Source: Blumeriella jaapii
Taxonomy: Eukaryota; Ascomycota; Leotiomycetes; Helotiales; Drepanopezizaceae
Direction: 5' to 3'
Assembly: GCA_009599575.1 (NCBI GenBank)
Contig: VWND01000067.1
Location: 1,426,001 to 1,490,000 of the forward strand
Length of the DNA stretch: 64,000 bases
The notes below the pieces were generated by a model. That model saw nothing but the letters and a program-made list of their open reading frames with translations, was not told where the DNA came from and searched no databases. Positions within the stretch are counted from its first letter, which is position 1, and every line of letters begins with the position of its first letter. The position numbers and the translations under genes were made by a program. Below, in pieces: positions 38,208 through 48,928 of the stretch.

Positions 38208-38509
38208 TGTCGTATATAACCGAATAGTCGGTAGGAACTTTCACCGAAAGCTGATGCGGATAAATTGTATATAATAAAATGTTATTTGTATTGTTTTAAG
38301 TCTGACTGGCGAGCTTTTCGCAAAAGACGGAAGGTTCGGGCTCGCTTAGTCAGTCGCTCGGAAAAACTAGTTTCCGAAAAGGCTCGTTATCACGTGACTA
38401 CGAGCCTTTCCGAGCTCCAGGAACATCTAACTACTGAAAGCGTACAGAAAAAATGAATCTGGAACAAAAGAAATGAAAGGAAATAAAGGAATGTAAATAT
38501 AGCGCAATA
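38208..38509 (-). repeat. 5' LTR of Copia F
   Basis: 302 bp, from TGTCGTATATAACC to GCGCAATA in plus orientation. Its right end is preserved, its left (inner) end mutated, the mirror image of 30299-30600. The open stretch 38265-38456 is LTR sequence and not a gene. Confidence 0.94.
38378..38409 (+). promoter_or_regulatory. Inverted repeat with central TCACGTGA in the Copia F LTR
   Basis: AAAGGCTCGT (38378-38387) and ACGAGCCTTT (38400-38409) are perfect 10 bp arms around a 12 bp spacer that contains TCACGTGA (38390-38397). The left LTR keeps the core with one arm end mutated. The motif is the CACGTG E-box bound by bHLH regulators in fungi; here it is a candidate upstream element of the LTR promoter. 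Confidence 0.7.
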
Positions 38510-38514
38510 ATAAC

Positions 38515-38790
38515 GCTAATATAAAACGTATTTTCCGATATTTCGAAATCGTCGCTCGGATTTATTTTAATTAATTAAATTTAATTTTGGATTTTTACGA
38601 AAATATCGTAGCTATTATTCAAAATTCGATTACGGCTATCGTAAAAACTTTAATTAAAATAAATCGAATATTTTGCGAATTCGTTTAATATTAATTTTTT
38701 TTAATTTGCCGCTGTTTTTAAATTTGAAAAAAATAGCGATAAAAATAAAAAAAAAAATAACAATAATAATATAAAAAATAAATCGCTTTA
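38515..38790 (+). pseudogene. Antisense accessory ORF of Gypsy E, second part after Copia F
   Basis: It is the continuation of the ORF ending at 30298: codon phase is kept when F and one target copy are removed. It reads ANIKRIFRYFEIVARIYFN, then YENIVAIIQNSITAIVKTLI and INRIFCEFV up to about 38690. An Asn/Lys-rich stretch (FEKNSDKNKKKNNNNNIKN) follows in another frame, possibly an acidic tail altered by RIP. It meets the E pol end tail-to-tail near 38800. Confidence 0.5.
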
Positions 38791-38799
38791 GCGGCGATT

Positions 38800-41700
38800 C
38801 TAAGATTTTTTAAATTTTTTTTTTTTTTTTTTTTTGCTTTTACGACGCGCATTCGTTATTGCTCCGTTATTATTACTTATCGTATTTTTTAAGTATTTTT
38901 TTATAATCTTTTTTACGTTCGTAAAATAGTTTTTTAGCTTTCAGAAGTTTTCGCTTAATAAATAACCTTTTTATCGCATTAAGTAATATCGGCCTTTTTT
39001 TGTATTTTTGTAAGCTTGTATTAATTTAACTTTGTATTTTTTTGGTTTTTGAAGTTTTATTATATTATTTTTCGGCTCGGTGTCGTTCCGACCCTGCCAA
39101 GATTTTAATAAAAAAACGTGGAAAGTATCGTAAATACGATATTAAAAAAAAAGCTCGAATTAATAAGCTTGGCCGTACTCGTATATAATTCGCTTGATTT
39201 TGAAAAGCTTTAAATATTTATTTGAAAGCTTTCGAAAAAGTCGCAGTTATCGAAGGTTTTTAATCGATAATAATATTTTATCGCTTATTTAAAATTTAAT
39301 CTTTTTATATTTAGCGTCGTAGAATTTTTTATAATTCGCGTTGGCTTTTTTTAACTTTTTATTAAATACTCTTTTTTTTTTTATAATATTTTAATTCGTT
39401 TTTCCGCTGACGATATTTTTTTTTTTACAACGTCGTTCTCGACGTTGCTATCAAATTTTAAGTAAAAGCCGTATAATATGCGAAAAAAAATAAAATCCGT
39501 AAAAGCGTATATCGAATTGTTATACGTAAACTCGGCTAAAACAAGCTTCGTAGCTTAATCGTTTTATCGATAATCGTAATATATACGAAAATAAAATTCT
39601 AAAATTTGATTTTAACGTTTCGTTTGGTTATTTATTTAAAAATAAAAAACGGTGCTTAATCGACGTCGTATTTATAAATGAAATATTACTGAAAACCAAA
39701 ATTTATTAGTAAAAACTGACTTTCTGTTTGTAATAATTTTTTTAAAATAGCCAAAATTTTTGTAAACGTATTATATAAATATTTCTGCTAAATTTAAGGC
39801 TGAAATCGTTTTTTGTATCGGTATATATTTCGATAGCTTCGTGTATCGATTTATTATAATAAGTATCGAATCGTAAATACGATTTCGTTTTTTGTTAAAA
39901 AATAAATTCGTAATAAAATTTATAATTATCTTTTTTTAAAATTTCGTAGAAATCGAAAAAAGGGCTAATTCGCTATAGGATCGGTGTTTTTTAGATTTGC
40001 TTTTTTAGCACTTTTTATACGTATTAACGTAACGCTTTACGTCGCTTTGTAAACCAGGCCAGAAATACTTTTTTTCGACCAGTTTTAGCGTTCGCCGAAA
40101 ACTTTAATAGCCGGCGGTCGGGTCGTCGTAATTAATTTTTAATATTTCGTTTTTAATAACGTTTTTATTCGAAATATACGCACGTTTTTTATAACGTAAT
40201 AATTTATTTTGGCCTATACGCCAGTATTTTTCGGACCCGGCTCGATTATTTTGCGAAGCCGATTCGTACGTTTTTTATAATACAAAAAAATCAGATTTTT
40301 GCAATTTAAAAATAGTTTTGTAAATCGATTTTGCTAGCTCGTTATTAGCCGTTTCGGATTATAGTAATACAGCGGCTACGCTTCGTGGTATATATTGTTT
40401 GCAATTAGTAATATTAATAAAAAATAATCCGACGAAAAAGCTTTTTATTTGGCTTTTTTCCGTTTATTTTTTACTTTTTAATTCCGTTAATAAAAGCTTC
40501 GAATACTTATCGGCGCGAAATGATTTATACTCCGACTTTAAGCGTGTTTTTATTGCGAACATTTTAAAATTTTTTAAATAAGCTAATTTTAGCTTACGAT
40601 GCAACGTAGGCAATTATTCGTTATTTTTTTCTAAATCTTTTTTTAAATTTGGCCGGCGAAAAAAACTATTCGCCGGATTAAAAACTTTTATTTTATATTC
40701 GATTGCAAAATCGTATTTAATTAATTCGTCGGCCTATTTCGCTTAGCGTTCGTTTAAACGTTTTTTCGAAAAAAAGTATTTTAAATTATAATAATTTATA
40801 CGTATAATAATAACGTTAAAAGCGCCACGTAAATATTAGTTTTATTGTTTAAAAGCGTAAATTATAATTATTAGTTTAGCGTCGTAAATTTCGTATTTTT
40901 GTTTTATAAAAAAAAGCTTTTTCGAATAATACGCGATAAAATGCCAACGTGCTTTCGTATTTTTTCCGAATAATTAAAATAATATTCCGTTTATAGCGAA
41001 TTTCGAAGCGTTTGTTTCGATTTGGATTTTTAATCGAAAGTCGAAATAGCGTAAAATCGGTGCTTAGCAAAACTTTTTTTTTAAAAATAAAAAAGCGATT
41101 TTCGCTTCGGGTGGAAAACGAAAAAAGTTCGATATTTTTTTTCGTTGCATTTTTTTCAAAAGATTTGTAATAGGTCGGCAAAGCTTAGCGTAGTTCTCGA
41201 TAAAACGTTTATAAAAATTAATAAAACCTAAAAACATTTAAATATTTCGCTATGTAATAAAAAAAGGCTATTTCCGAATATTATTTACTTTTTTTAGGTT
41301 TTTTTTAATTCTCGTAGAAATAACGACGAAACTTAGAAATTTAATCGTATTCGTATCGAAAGCATATTTTTTCAGATTTTCGTAAAATTTATTAATACGA
41401 AGTTTTTCGAAAACCTTTTTTACCGCGTTTGTATAATCGTCGGAGTTTTCGAAAAATATTAAAATATCGTCGAAGTAAATTATATACGTAATATTTATTA
41501 AACCGATTAAAGCTTAATTAAAATACGCTTGGAAAATTGCTGATGCGTTTAAAAGGCCGAAAAATAATACGCAGTATTCGAAATGTTCGTAACGAATACG
41601 AAACGCAATTTTTTATTTATTTTTTTTTTTATTCGAAAGCGATAATACGCCTAAATAAAATCTAGCTTAGTAAATATTTTAGCTTTTTTTAAACGATCCA

Positions 41701-44100
41701 AAGTTTCGTTTATAAAAAATAAAAAAGTTCGATTTTTAATCGTAATTGCGTTTAAACTTTTATAATCGACGCATAATCGTAAACTTCCGTTTTTTTCCGG
41801 TATAAATATTACCGGTGCGCCGGCAGAGCTAATAAATTTTTTTATTTAATTTTTTTTTAAATTCGAATCGAAATATTCGCGCAATTCGATAAATTCAAAT
41901 TCCGACAAAAAATAAACTGATTTTTAAAAAAGATTTTTTTTTTTCGCGAAGTTTATTCGATATTTTATAAAATAATAAAAAGCTAGAATAATCGCGGCGG
42001 TATCGTTAAACACGTCGGCGTAATCGTCGTATTTAAAAAATAATTAATATTATTTTTTAATAGTTTTTTTTAAAACGATACAAAACGCTTGTTTTTTTTT
42101 AGACTTTTTTTTAAAACGTTTAATTATAACGAAATTAAATTATAAGCGTTCGACTAGGTATTGCTACGATTTAATTCGAAAGCTTATAGCGGAATCGATA
42201 TTTCGCAATTAAAAAAATCTTAAAATAAATAAAACTTTTGGAATATTTAAATCGCAAGCTACGAAATCGCTCTGTATTTTTTTAATTATTTTATAATTAT
42301 TAATAGCGCGAATAAGTTGCGTATGCGTGCCGTAAATAAATTTTTTTTTTTTTTAACCGTAGATAAATCAATACGTTTTTAAATTGGTTTTTATTTATAT
42401 TTAACTGATAATTTTTGAATTACGCAATTTTTTTCCGCGCCGCAGTCGATAAAAGCTCGTTTCGTACGAATTTCGCTTTTAGCTTTTTTAATTTCGACTA
42501 AAATTATTATTTTCTGTTTTTTTTTTTCGCTCGATTTTATTAGTAATAACGAAATTAAAATCGAGCGAAAGCTTTTCTCGAATTTTTAGATTTGTTAGCT
42601 TCGGAGCAATTTAAAATTATATGTTTTTTTTATTATATTTATAATATTCGATTTTTAAATAATTGATTATACGATGCTTTTTTTTTTGGCAGCGATTGCA
42701 TTTCGAAAAATAAAAAAAGTCGTTAAAAGTTTTAGGATTTTAAAAGATTTTGTTAAAATTATCGTTTTCTCGCTTTCGTTTTTTTTTTATAACGTATTTT
42801 CGAATCGAAAACGGTATATATCTGTTTTAGCTTTTAAATTTTAATCGTAAGTATAAGTTTTTTTTTTTTTTTTTTTTTTTTTTGCGTTCGTTTCGTCGTT
42901 TATTATTTTTCGTTTCGTCGTTAATAATTTTATTAGCATTTTCGATACGACGAGCGATTAATATTAATTTTTCGTACGAATTTGTAACTGTAATATTACT
43001 TCGTTTAATATTTTTTTTTCGAAAAATAAATCGGAATTTTGCGAAAAGCATTTTTTTTTTAATCGCATCGTTTATTATTTGCAATTGCTATTCGAGATTA
43101 TTTAAATAAGCAACGAAATCGTTAATTAATTTATATTTTTTTTGCTTCGCTTTATCGTATAAATTCGAAGCCGCGATTTTTCGATTTTTCGTATTTATTA
43201 AAAAGTCTAATATCCATTTTTTAAAATCGTTTTATATAATTCGAATATTTATAAAACGTCGTTCGTATCCGGTCCACTTTTTTTTTATTTTATCGTCGAA
43301 AGCTAAAATACAAACGTTAATTTTCTTTTGATTAATATAAAATATTATTTTTTTATTTTGGCGGAAACTTCGCTTTGCACGCCGAATAAAAAATTAGGCT
43401 TTTTTAATATTTTTCCTTCGATATATTAAAAAGTCTTTTATTTTTGGTATTTTTCGGCTCGAATTCGTTATATTTTCTATAAAAAATATAATATGCTTAA
43501 AAAAAATAATAAATCGTTTTTAATAAATATTATTATCGTAATGCTTCGAAAATATTTTATAATAATCGCTAGCTTAAATTATTTTCTGTTTTTTTCAATT
43601 GAAACGGTGTTAGAAAATATAAAAACCTTTTTTTCGATATTTTCGAAAGCGTTAAATTTTTATTAAAATTGTTTAATCTTTTTTCGAAATTCGTTTCGGC
43701 GTTTTTTGGTTTTTTCGAATTTTTTAATTATTTCGTAAACTTTTTTCTTAATTTTTTTCTATTTTATTTTAGTTCGTATCTTTTTTACTTTTTTACGTTT
43801 ATCGTTTTTTTTTATTCGGCGCGGATTCGTTTATTAATCAAATAAATCAAAATCTCGGTGAAAAATCCTTTCGAATCGTTTTAAACGTGGCCTTTTTTAG
43901 TAATTTTTTAAATAAAAAAAGTTGGAAAGTCGTCGCGCCCTAGTAATAAAGTATTTTCGACTTTTAATAAAGCTGGTAACGTTAAGAGAAACGATAATAC
44001 GGGGTTTTCTTAAGCAGCCGAAAACGCTAAGTTTTTTTGAATAACTGGAAATGCTTGTTCGCTGCGAATGCGAAAAGCTATAATATCGATAATAACGATA
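38800..44100 (-). pseudogene. RIP-inactivated Gag-Pol of Gypsy E
   Basis: Minus strand: gag at about 43900-42600, including the open segment 43084-42827 (SYEKLILIARRIENANKII) and a nucleocapsid knuckle CNRC at 42700-42689 with the fourth Cys turned to Tyr. The protease has an intact DCGA at 42447-42436. RT at about 41840-41400 has [20 protein letters not shown] and an intact YFDD at 41477-41466. RNase H has TNAS (from TDAS) at 41015-41004. The integrase H2C2 remnant near 40130-40060 has KKYFWPGLQSDVKRYV, and the core continues to about 39500. The chromodomain at about 39060-38900 has GRYYLMR-stop-KGYLLSENF, where Trp is lost. Catalytic motifs survive better than in the family 3 copies. Confidence 0.9.
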
Positions 44101-44173
44101 TAAGTATAATAATATAATAAAAAGTTGTTTTAATAATATCGAACTGCCGTTTCGATAAATAAAAAAATTAAAA

Positions 44174-44585
44174 TGTAAAAATTAAAAAGTAAAGAAATAC
44201 TAGTTTAAATAATAAAGCTTAGATAAAATTGAATTAATAATCAGACTGATTTTTATTTTTTATATTTCTAATAAAAAGCGTGTATAAATACAAAAGGAAA
44301 AATGAAGCCCTCGAGAAAAGTATTTTCCAGGAAACCAAGCGAATCTTATTTAATATGCTTTTCCAGCCTCCATTCCGACCTTTTTTCAATTCTTTTTAAT
44401 ATAACCTTAATAATTGGTTTTAGCAATTATTCCTATAAAATATTTTACCTAAATGTTATTTCCAGCCCTTATAATATTATCCGGCCCCCACGGTCTATCC
44501 GCAGAAAATGTTATTCGAGGGTTGGTAGAAGGCAGAGGGTTTTGGCGGATCACCTGACTTATACACGTGATGTTGGTTCCTGACA
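44174..44585 (-). repeat. 5' LTR of E
   Basis: 412 bp from TGTAAAAATT to CCTGACA in plus orientation, followed by the CAGCC duplication. The right (outer) half is near-ancestral (GGCAGAGGGTTTTGGCGGAT, CACGTG at 44564-44569); the left half is AT-shifted. The open stretch 44302-44583 lies wholly in the LTR and is not a gene. Confidence 0.95.
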
Positions 44586-44590
44586 CAGCC

Positions 44591-45920
44591 GCACCGATTT
44601 TATTATAAGCGTTAAAAAAAAAAAAGCCGCGAAAAACTTTAAAAAATAATAAGCAAAATTATTTTTTAAAAACGTTACGATTTTTTCGAACGGCTGCGAA
44701 AAATATAAAAACGGCGTTTATTTCGTAAGCTACGAATACGTTATATATCAGAATCGTAAGCAAATAGCGTTTAAATACGATTCGATAAACGATTATTTTT
44801 ACGTTTTCGACGCAAAAGCGATAAAAATATAAAAAAGCTTATAAAAAACTGCGAATATGCCAGCCGAAATGCGTACGCAAAAGTTATAAATATATATCAA
44901 TAGCATTTCAATAATTTAAAAAATACGCGGAATATTTTTTTTTTTTTAATAAGTTTTTCTGGCTTATTAAAAAATAATAGAAATACACGACGTAAAAGTT
45001 AAATAAGCACCGAAATATACGGATATCGAAAGCAACGAAGCCGCCGACAAACTGGCAAATACGAGCGCAAAAAAAACTTTTTGAAATAAAAGCTTTGCGT
45101 CCGAATTAATTGTAAATAAAATACGCTTCGATTTCAGAAAAATGCGAGATTCGCATCGAAGCCGCTGATAAAAAACAGTTAATAAAAAGCTTTTACGAAA
45201 TTACAAACGGTAAAACCCGGTTTACGCAATTAAACTTTTGCCGAAGTTCGATATATCGAAATAATTATTTTATTATTATCTAGCGATCAGAATTATTTAT
45301 AAAAACTACGAATAATATTACGTTAAATATAATTATATCGACGCCGAATTGCGTTGCAAATGCAAAAAGCTTAAAATTTTATTACATTTTAATATTATGC
45401 CGCCGCGCGATTAAACGTTTTTTTAATTGGCTTAAAAAAACTCGACCAAACGCTTTTTTCCGAATCGAACGAAAAGCCGTAATATTTTTTAAAAACTTGT
45501 TTTACGAGCTAAAAGATTTTATAACGTTTTTACGCGTTATTATTACAATTTTTTAAATATAATCAATTTTATTATACGTATATTGCTTATTTTAATCGAA
45601 TACAGTTCGAACAAAATAAACTGCGTACGGCCGCGCGAAGCGACGTTATAACGAAGCGAATATTATTATATAAATTTATATAACGGATATTTTTTTATTT
45701 TGATAAGCGCAAATCTGTTTTTAGCTTTTGGTTTTTAAATTCGGATATTTAAATACTGCTTTTCTTTTTTTTTTTCGGCCTATTAGTTATATTATTATGC
45801 GATTCTACGCAACCGACAAATTATATTTTAATCGATGCCGTATATATATTTTTTAAGCTTTTTTCTGAGCTTTACGCTTATATATTTCACTGACGGACCA
45901 TCGCAAAAAGCGGCGAAAAG
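44591..45920 (+). pseudogene. LINE L1 ORF2, 3' part (RNase H and C-terminal Cys/His motif), degraded
   Basis: It continues ORF2 after E. It aligns with LINE D1 reverse strand from about 57000 to 55690. RNase H readings lie at about 44690-45250; the C-terminal motif corresponding to HIDAELRCKCKK of D1 lies around 45330-45380 (YRRRIALQMQKA in a shifted frame; the DNA keeps GCGTTGCAAATGCAAAAAGC). Many TGG and CAG codons are stops. Confidence 0.78.
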
Positions 45921-46032
45921 CGTAAACGACAGCAGTTTTAGCTGTATTAATACGAACTGCTTTCGGGATCGTATTTTGTATTTAATTCCTTAGCTTAGCA
46001 CGTCTCCGTACCCTCTGGGAGGTCCTAGAATG

Positions 46033-46048
46033 GCAGCCTCTCGGCTGC
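46033..46048 (+). other. 3' UTR hairpin of the LINE
   Basis: GCAGCC-TCTC-GGCTGC is a perfect 6 bp stem with a 4 base loop about 25 bases before the (ACT)n tail. D1 has the same stem with loop TTTC (55533-55548, minus strand). A structured 3' end near the tail is the type of site LINE RTs can recognise for target-primed reverse transcription; that role is inferred. Confidence 0.75.
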
Positions 46049-46070
46049 ACTCCGCTAGACGTTAATTAAT

Positions 46071-46090
46071 ACTACTACTACTACTACTAC
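46071..46090 (+). repeat. (ACT)n tail of LINE L1
   Basis: Six ACT units and two bases lie directly before the target duplication. D1 has (ACT)5 at its 3' end. A simple-repeat tail instead of poly-A fits Tad1-like fungal LINEs. Confidence 0.9.
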
Positions 46091-46161
46091 TATTAGTTCT
46101 GATTGAAACGAAGCTTTAGAATTATATTTTGAAAAAAGGTGGTAAAATGCTTCGTACGTTG
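46091..46161 (-). mobile_element. Gypsy family 3 copy G0, second part (gag)
   Basis: The first 14 bp are the right L1 target copy; the rest continues G0 gag on the minus strand and aligns with G2 49797-49845 in reverse complement. It stops at CGTTG (46157-46161), the predicted target duplication of G1, whose partner should follow G1 right of the window. Confidence 0.88.
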
Positions 46162-46336
46162 TGTGAGGGGATGAGACGTCAGTTCGTTGGTCACGTGGTT
46201 CGAAGGTCACGTTGTTGTCACGTGATATCGGAGCCCGCACATATTGTATCTTAGATTTCACGACACTTTTAAACTTAAAACTCCGTAGTTAATGCAAATT
46301 ATCTACGAACCTTTTGCTTATTCGCACCTTTTGATA
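46162..46336 (+). repeat. 5' LTR of G1
   Basis: 175 bp from TGTGAGGGGATGAG to TTGATA (ancestral TTGACA). It has a single copy of the GTCAGTTCGTTG word where the G2 LTRs have two, which accounts for the 13 bp length difference. It contains TCACGTGG and TCACGTGA boxes. The open antisense stretch 46055-46261 is LTR and G0 sequence, not a gene. Confidence 0.93.
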
Positions 46337-46399
46337 TATTAATTACCAAATCCCTTTTAACACTTTTATTTCAGCTTTTAAGCTGAAAAAGCTTGCCAA

Positions 46400-47806
46400 T
46401 TCTGTTTTGTTTTTGCGCATACGGAAAATCAACAAACTTTATCGCGACAACGATTTTTACGATTTTTTAAAAATAACTTTTACGATTTTTACGAAATTAC
46501 GAAACGACAATTTTTTTTAATATAAGACTTATATTCAAAAAACCTTATTCTGCTTTTGCTTATATCTCGGAACGAAATACATTTTACGCTTTTTTCTTAA
46601 CGGGCACTAAAATATCGGAACTTCCTAAATTATCGAAACTTTTTAAATATTTTATTTTAAGGCTTTTTAAATACCCCGATTAAATCGCCGCCGCTCTGAT
46701 CGCTAATACAAAAGCTTGTTTCCGCGAAATCTTCGATATTTTCGCTTACGCGATAAAACAAAACGATATAATAATATTATTTAAAGCTAAATTAATTAAT
46801 TAAACTCAAAAGCTGAATATTCAGACGGTATAATACTAGGAAGAAAGCGTTTTAAAAAAAAATAATTCAGGACTTCGAAGCCGAATTTGCCAATTTCCGA
46901 AAACAAGCTTTTATCAGTCAAAATATATTAAGCATCGAGAAAAAAATATTTGTTTTTTCCGACCTCGATAAATTTATTAATTCGGATAGCATTGAAAACG
47001 TTACAAAGCATTTTATTACTTTTTTTTAAAATATGATTTTAAAATTTCGTTTTAATCAGAATTGATATGCGACCGAACAAAATCGTATAAATTACTTTTT
47101 TTTTCGCTTTTCCGATACAGCCAGAAATGCTTTGCAAAAAAGTTTACGTACGAACGGTACTTTTTTTTATTTAATTATTACAAAAATAATCCAAGTCTTA
47201 TAATAATCGTTCGGTGTTTTTAATTAATAAGCAAATGCATTTAAGAAAATTTTGTTTTTTAAGTAAAGCAATCAATTTCTATCAATTTTTTTCTTTATTT
47301 AATTGGAAATTAAAAGTTATATTAAATTTAATAACAAAGCTGCTATCGCAATTTTACGCGAAGCTTTTTATTTTAATATTATTATTCGTTTGTCGTATAT
47401 TAATTTTTCCGATTTAAAAACCGATTTTATTAGTTTCTGCGCTCAAATGCGCGAAACCGATACCGTTTTTCGATAACTGAATTTTAATTATTATAAAACA
47501 AAAGGCCGCTACGTAAAAATAACTTTTTTTTTTTTTTTCGTTTTTAAAATTATTACTACGATTATTATTTAAAGCGATTTTATAAATTTTAGCGCCATTT
47601 AAATTAAAACAATTATTTGAATCGCAGCTGATATAGCGAAAAACAGACGCTTAATAGAAAATACCGAAAAGCTAGCTCGTCGAATTTATTTTTTTGCTAA
47701 CAATTTCTGCTTATAATATATTAGCGATAAACACCGAGCTGTTAATTGCCCCGATTTTTCTTAGGTTAAAAAGATTAAAGCCGAAGCAAAAAAGTCGGGA
47801 AACTGA
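46400..47806 (+). pseudogene. gag of G1, degraded
   Basis: Readings include AAIAILREAFYFNIIIRLSY near 47340-47400 and FSDLKTDFISFCAQMRETD near 47405-47465. The nucleocapsid knuckle starts with Cys at 47708 (C-L-stop-Y...DKHRAVNC), and a Lys/Ala tail follows. The gag frame ends at TGA 47804-47806 directly after the slip heptamer. The stop is TGA in all three copies, which CpA-directed RIP of TGG would not give (it gives TAG), so it is probably the native stop. Confidence 0.85.
47797..47803 (+). promoter_or_regulatory. Putative -1 frameshift heptamer GGGAAAC, G1
   Basis: In the gag frame the codons are TCG GGA AAC TGA, so the heptamer is in X-XXY-YYZ register. Protease codons (NDSEATDNF at 47947-47973) are in the -1 frame and the pol frame stays the same up to 48928. 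Confidence 0.8.
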
Positions 47807-48928
47807 TTGTTTTTGATAATTATTATTATTAAAAACCTTTAAAAAATAAATTGAAATTATTTGCTTTGAACGGCGTTCCGGAATTATATTTAATATTGCT
47901 TTATATTATAATTATTAATAATATATATATTAAAATTTACTTTTTAAACGATTCCGAAGCTACCGATAATTTTATTAATTATTTTTTCGTATAATATTAC
48001 GAAATAACTTTTATTTTACTTATTAATTCATATAAACTTACCGTGATTAACGATCGCTTTTTTATATACGGCGACGTTATTTATCAAGTTTTTTTTTATA
48101 TCAAAATAATTAATTATACCGAATTAATTACAACTTTTATTACAAAACTAAGGAAATACGATTTTATTTTAGAAAAACCTTGGCTTCGAAAACACAATTT
48201 TTATATTAACTAAATCAAAAACACTTTTTGTTTTAATTTAGATTTTTGCCGTACGAATTGCTTGCTTTAGCACTTTTATTAATTGGCTATTTCAGGCCTA
48301 GTTTAAAAACGCTACTTTTACAAAACAATCGTTTAACCAGCTATATTTCGTCGTACAAAAGTTTTTGTTTTTATTATTTTAGTTTTTTAATCCGAAATAA
48401 AAGTGTTTTCTACTTTTTTGTACGAAATTAATTAACAATTATAAAAGCTCGGCGCCGTAACAAATAAAAATTCTAAATTACTATTTGAAATCGATTAATT
48501 ATACAAAAACGAGCTTTTTTAAATTAAACGACAACGCTTATCAGCCGATTTTTATTTCGCCGGAGCTTTTTTAAAAAATATTCGTTTGGCTTTTTAAATT
48601 AAATCGCTAATCGATTTTCGAATAAAACTTTCTCGATATTACTATTATTATTTGGCCGCTTTTAATCTTATTAAAGCCGATAAACTTGCATTTTATAAAA
48701 AAGGCGTTGATTATACGATAGAACTACGATTTGAAGCTATTTTTTATATAGCTTTTTGTATAATATATTAATTAACGAATTTTAAATTTTGCGCAAGTTT
48801 TTTAAAAAAAATTTCGAAAAAGGCTGAATTCAGGCCAGCTTTTTTTTCGCAGCTTTATTCGTTTTATTCGCGAAGAAACCAAAAGGTGAATTGCGGTTTT
48901 GCGTCGATTACAAAGCTTTTAACGCTAT
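47803..48928 (+). pseudogene. pol of G1, first part (protease and start of RT)
   Basis: The protease region at about 47880-48240 carries NDSEATDNFINY, a damaged D-S-G-A active site. A linker follows, and near 48880-48928 the RT reads the CGFASITKLLTLL equivalent of [10 protein letters not shown] in G2. It is cut by G2. The frame across the protease-RT linker (near 48616-48650) is continuous here, unlike in G2. The open stretches at 47214 and 48246 are shadows. Confidence 0.85.
48924..48928. repeat. Target-site duplication of G2 (left copy, GCTAT)
   Basis: GCTAT recurs at 63695-63699 after the G2 3' LTR; one copy is present at the same RT position in G2 itself (about 60451-60455). Confidence 0.96.

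Larger units (their letters stand above)
30299..38509 (-). mobile_element. Ty1/Copia element F, complete, 8.2 kb
   Basis: It is bounded by 302 bp LTRs and a 5 bp duplication. The minus strand reads 5' LTR, gag, protease, integrase, RT, RNase H, with pol ending at 32181. A further 1.58 kb separates pol from the 3' LTR; this stretch holds an ORF on the opposite strand. Integrase before RT is the diagnostic Copia order. The element is longer than the roughly 5 kb usual for Copia, and the antisense region explains only part of the excess; the gag side (about 38200-36800) is also long. No further nested LTR pair was seen inside. Confidence 0.92.
28999..44585 (-). mobile_element. Ty3/Gypsy chromovirus E, complete (about 7.4 kb) with Copia F nested inside
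   Basis: It is bounded by two LTRs and a 5 bp CAGCC duplication. Minus-strand order is 5' LTR (44585-44174), gag, protease, RT, RNase H, integrase, chromodomain, a long 3' region with an antisense ORF, and 3' LTR (29412-28999). Copia F is inserted in the 3' region at 30298/38510. Removing F and its 5 bp duplication leaves about 7.37 kb. Its catalytic motifs are better preserved than those of its neighbours. Confidence 0.94.
24200..46090 (+). mobile_element. Tad1-like LINE L1, near full length (about 6.3 kb) with Gypsy E nested inside
   Basis: The LINE occupies 24200-28998 and 44591-46090 (44586-44590 is the E target duplication), 6.3 kb in all. It has two ORFs: an RNA-binding Gag-like ORF1 with cysteine knuckles, and ORF2 with RT, RNase H and a C-terminal Cys/His motif. 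It ends in a 3' UTR with a hairpin and an (ACT)n tail. It is inserted in G0 gag with a 14 bp duplication. Its 3' part aligns with the truncated LINE D1 at 55495-57799. The Tad1-type assignment rests on ORF1 zinc-knuckle layout, an RNase H domain and the simple-repeat tail. Confidence 0.9.
46162..48928 (+). mobile_element. Gypsy family 3 copy G1, left part (continues at 63695)
   Basis: It has a 5' LTR, leader, gag, protease and the start of RT, and then G2 of the same family begins at 48929 after GCTAT. G1 resumes with GCTAT at 63695-63699 in the same RT codon region and runs to the window end. It is inserted in G0 gag in opposite orientation. Confidence 0.93.

Noticed and set aside
44302..44583. 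93-codon open frame
   Set aside because: Entirely within the 5' LTR of E and preserved only because this LTR end is less mutated.
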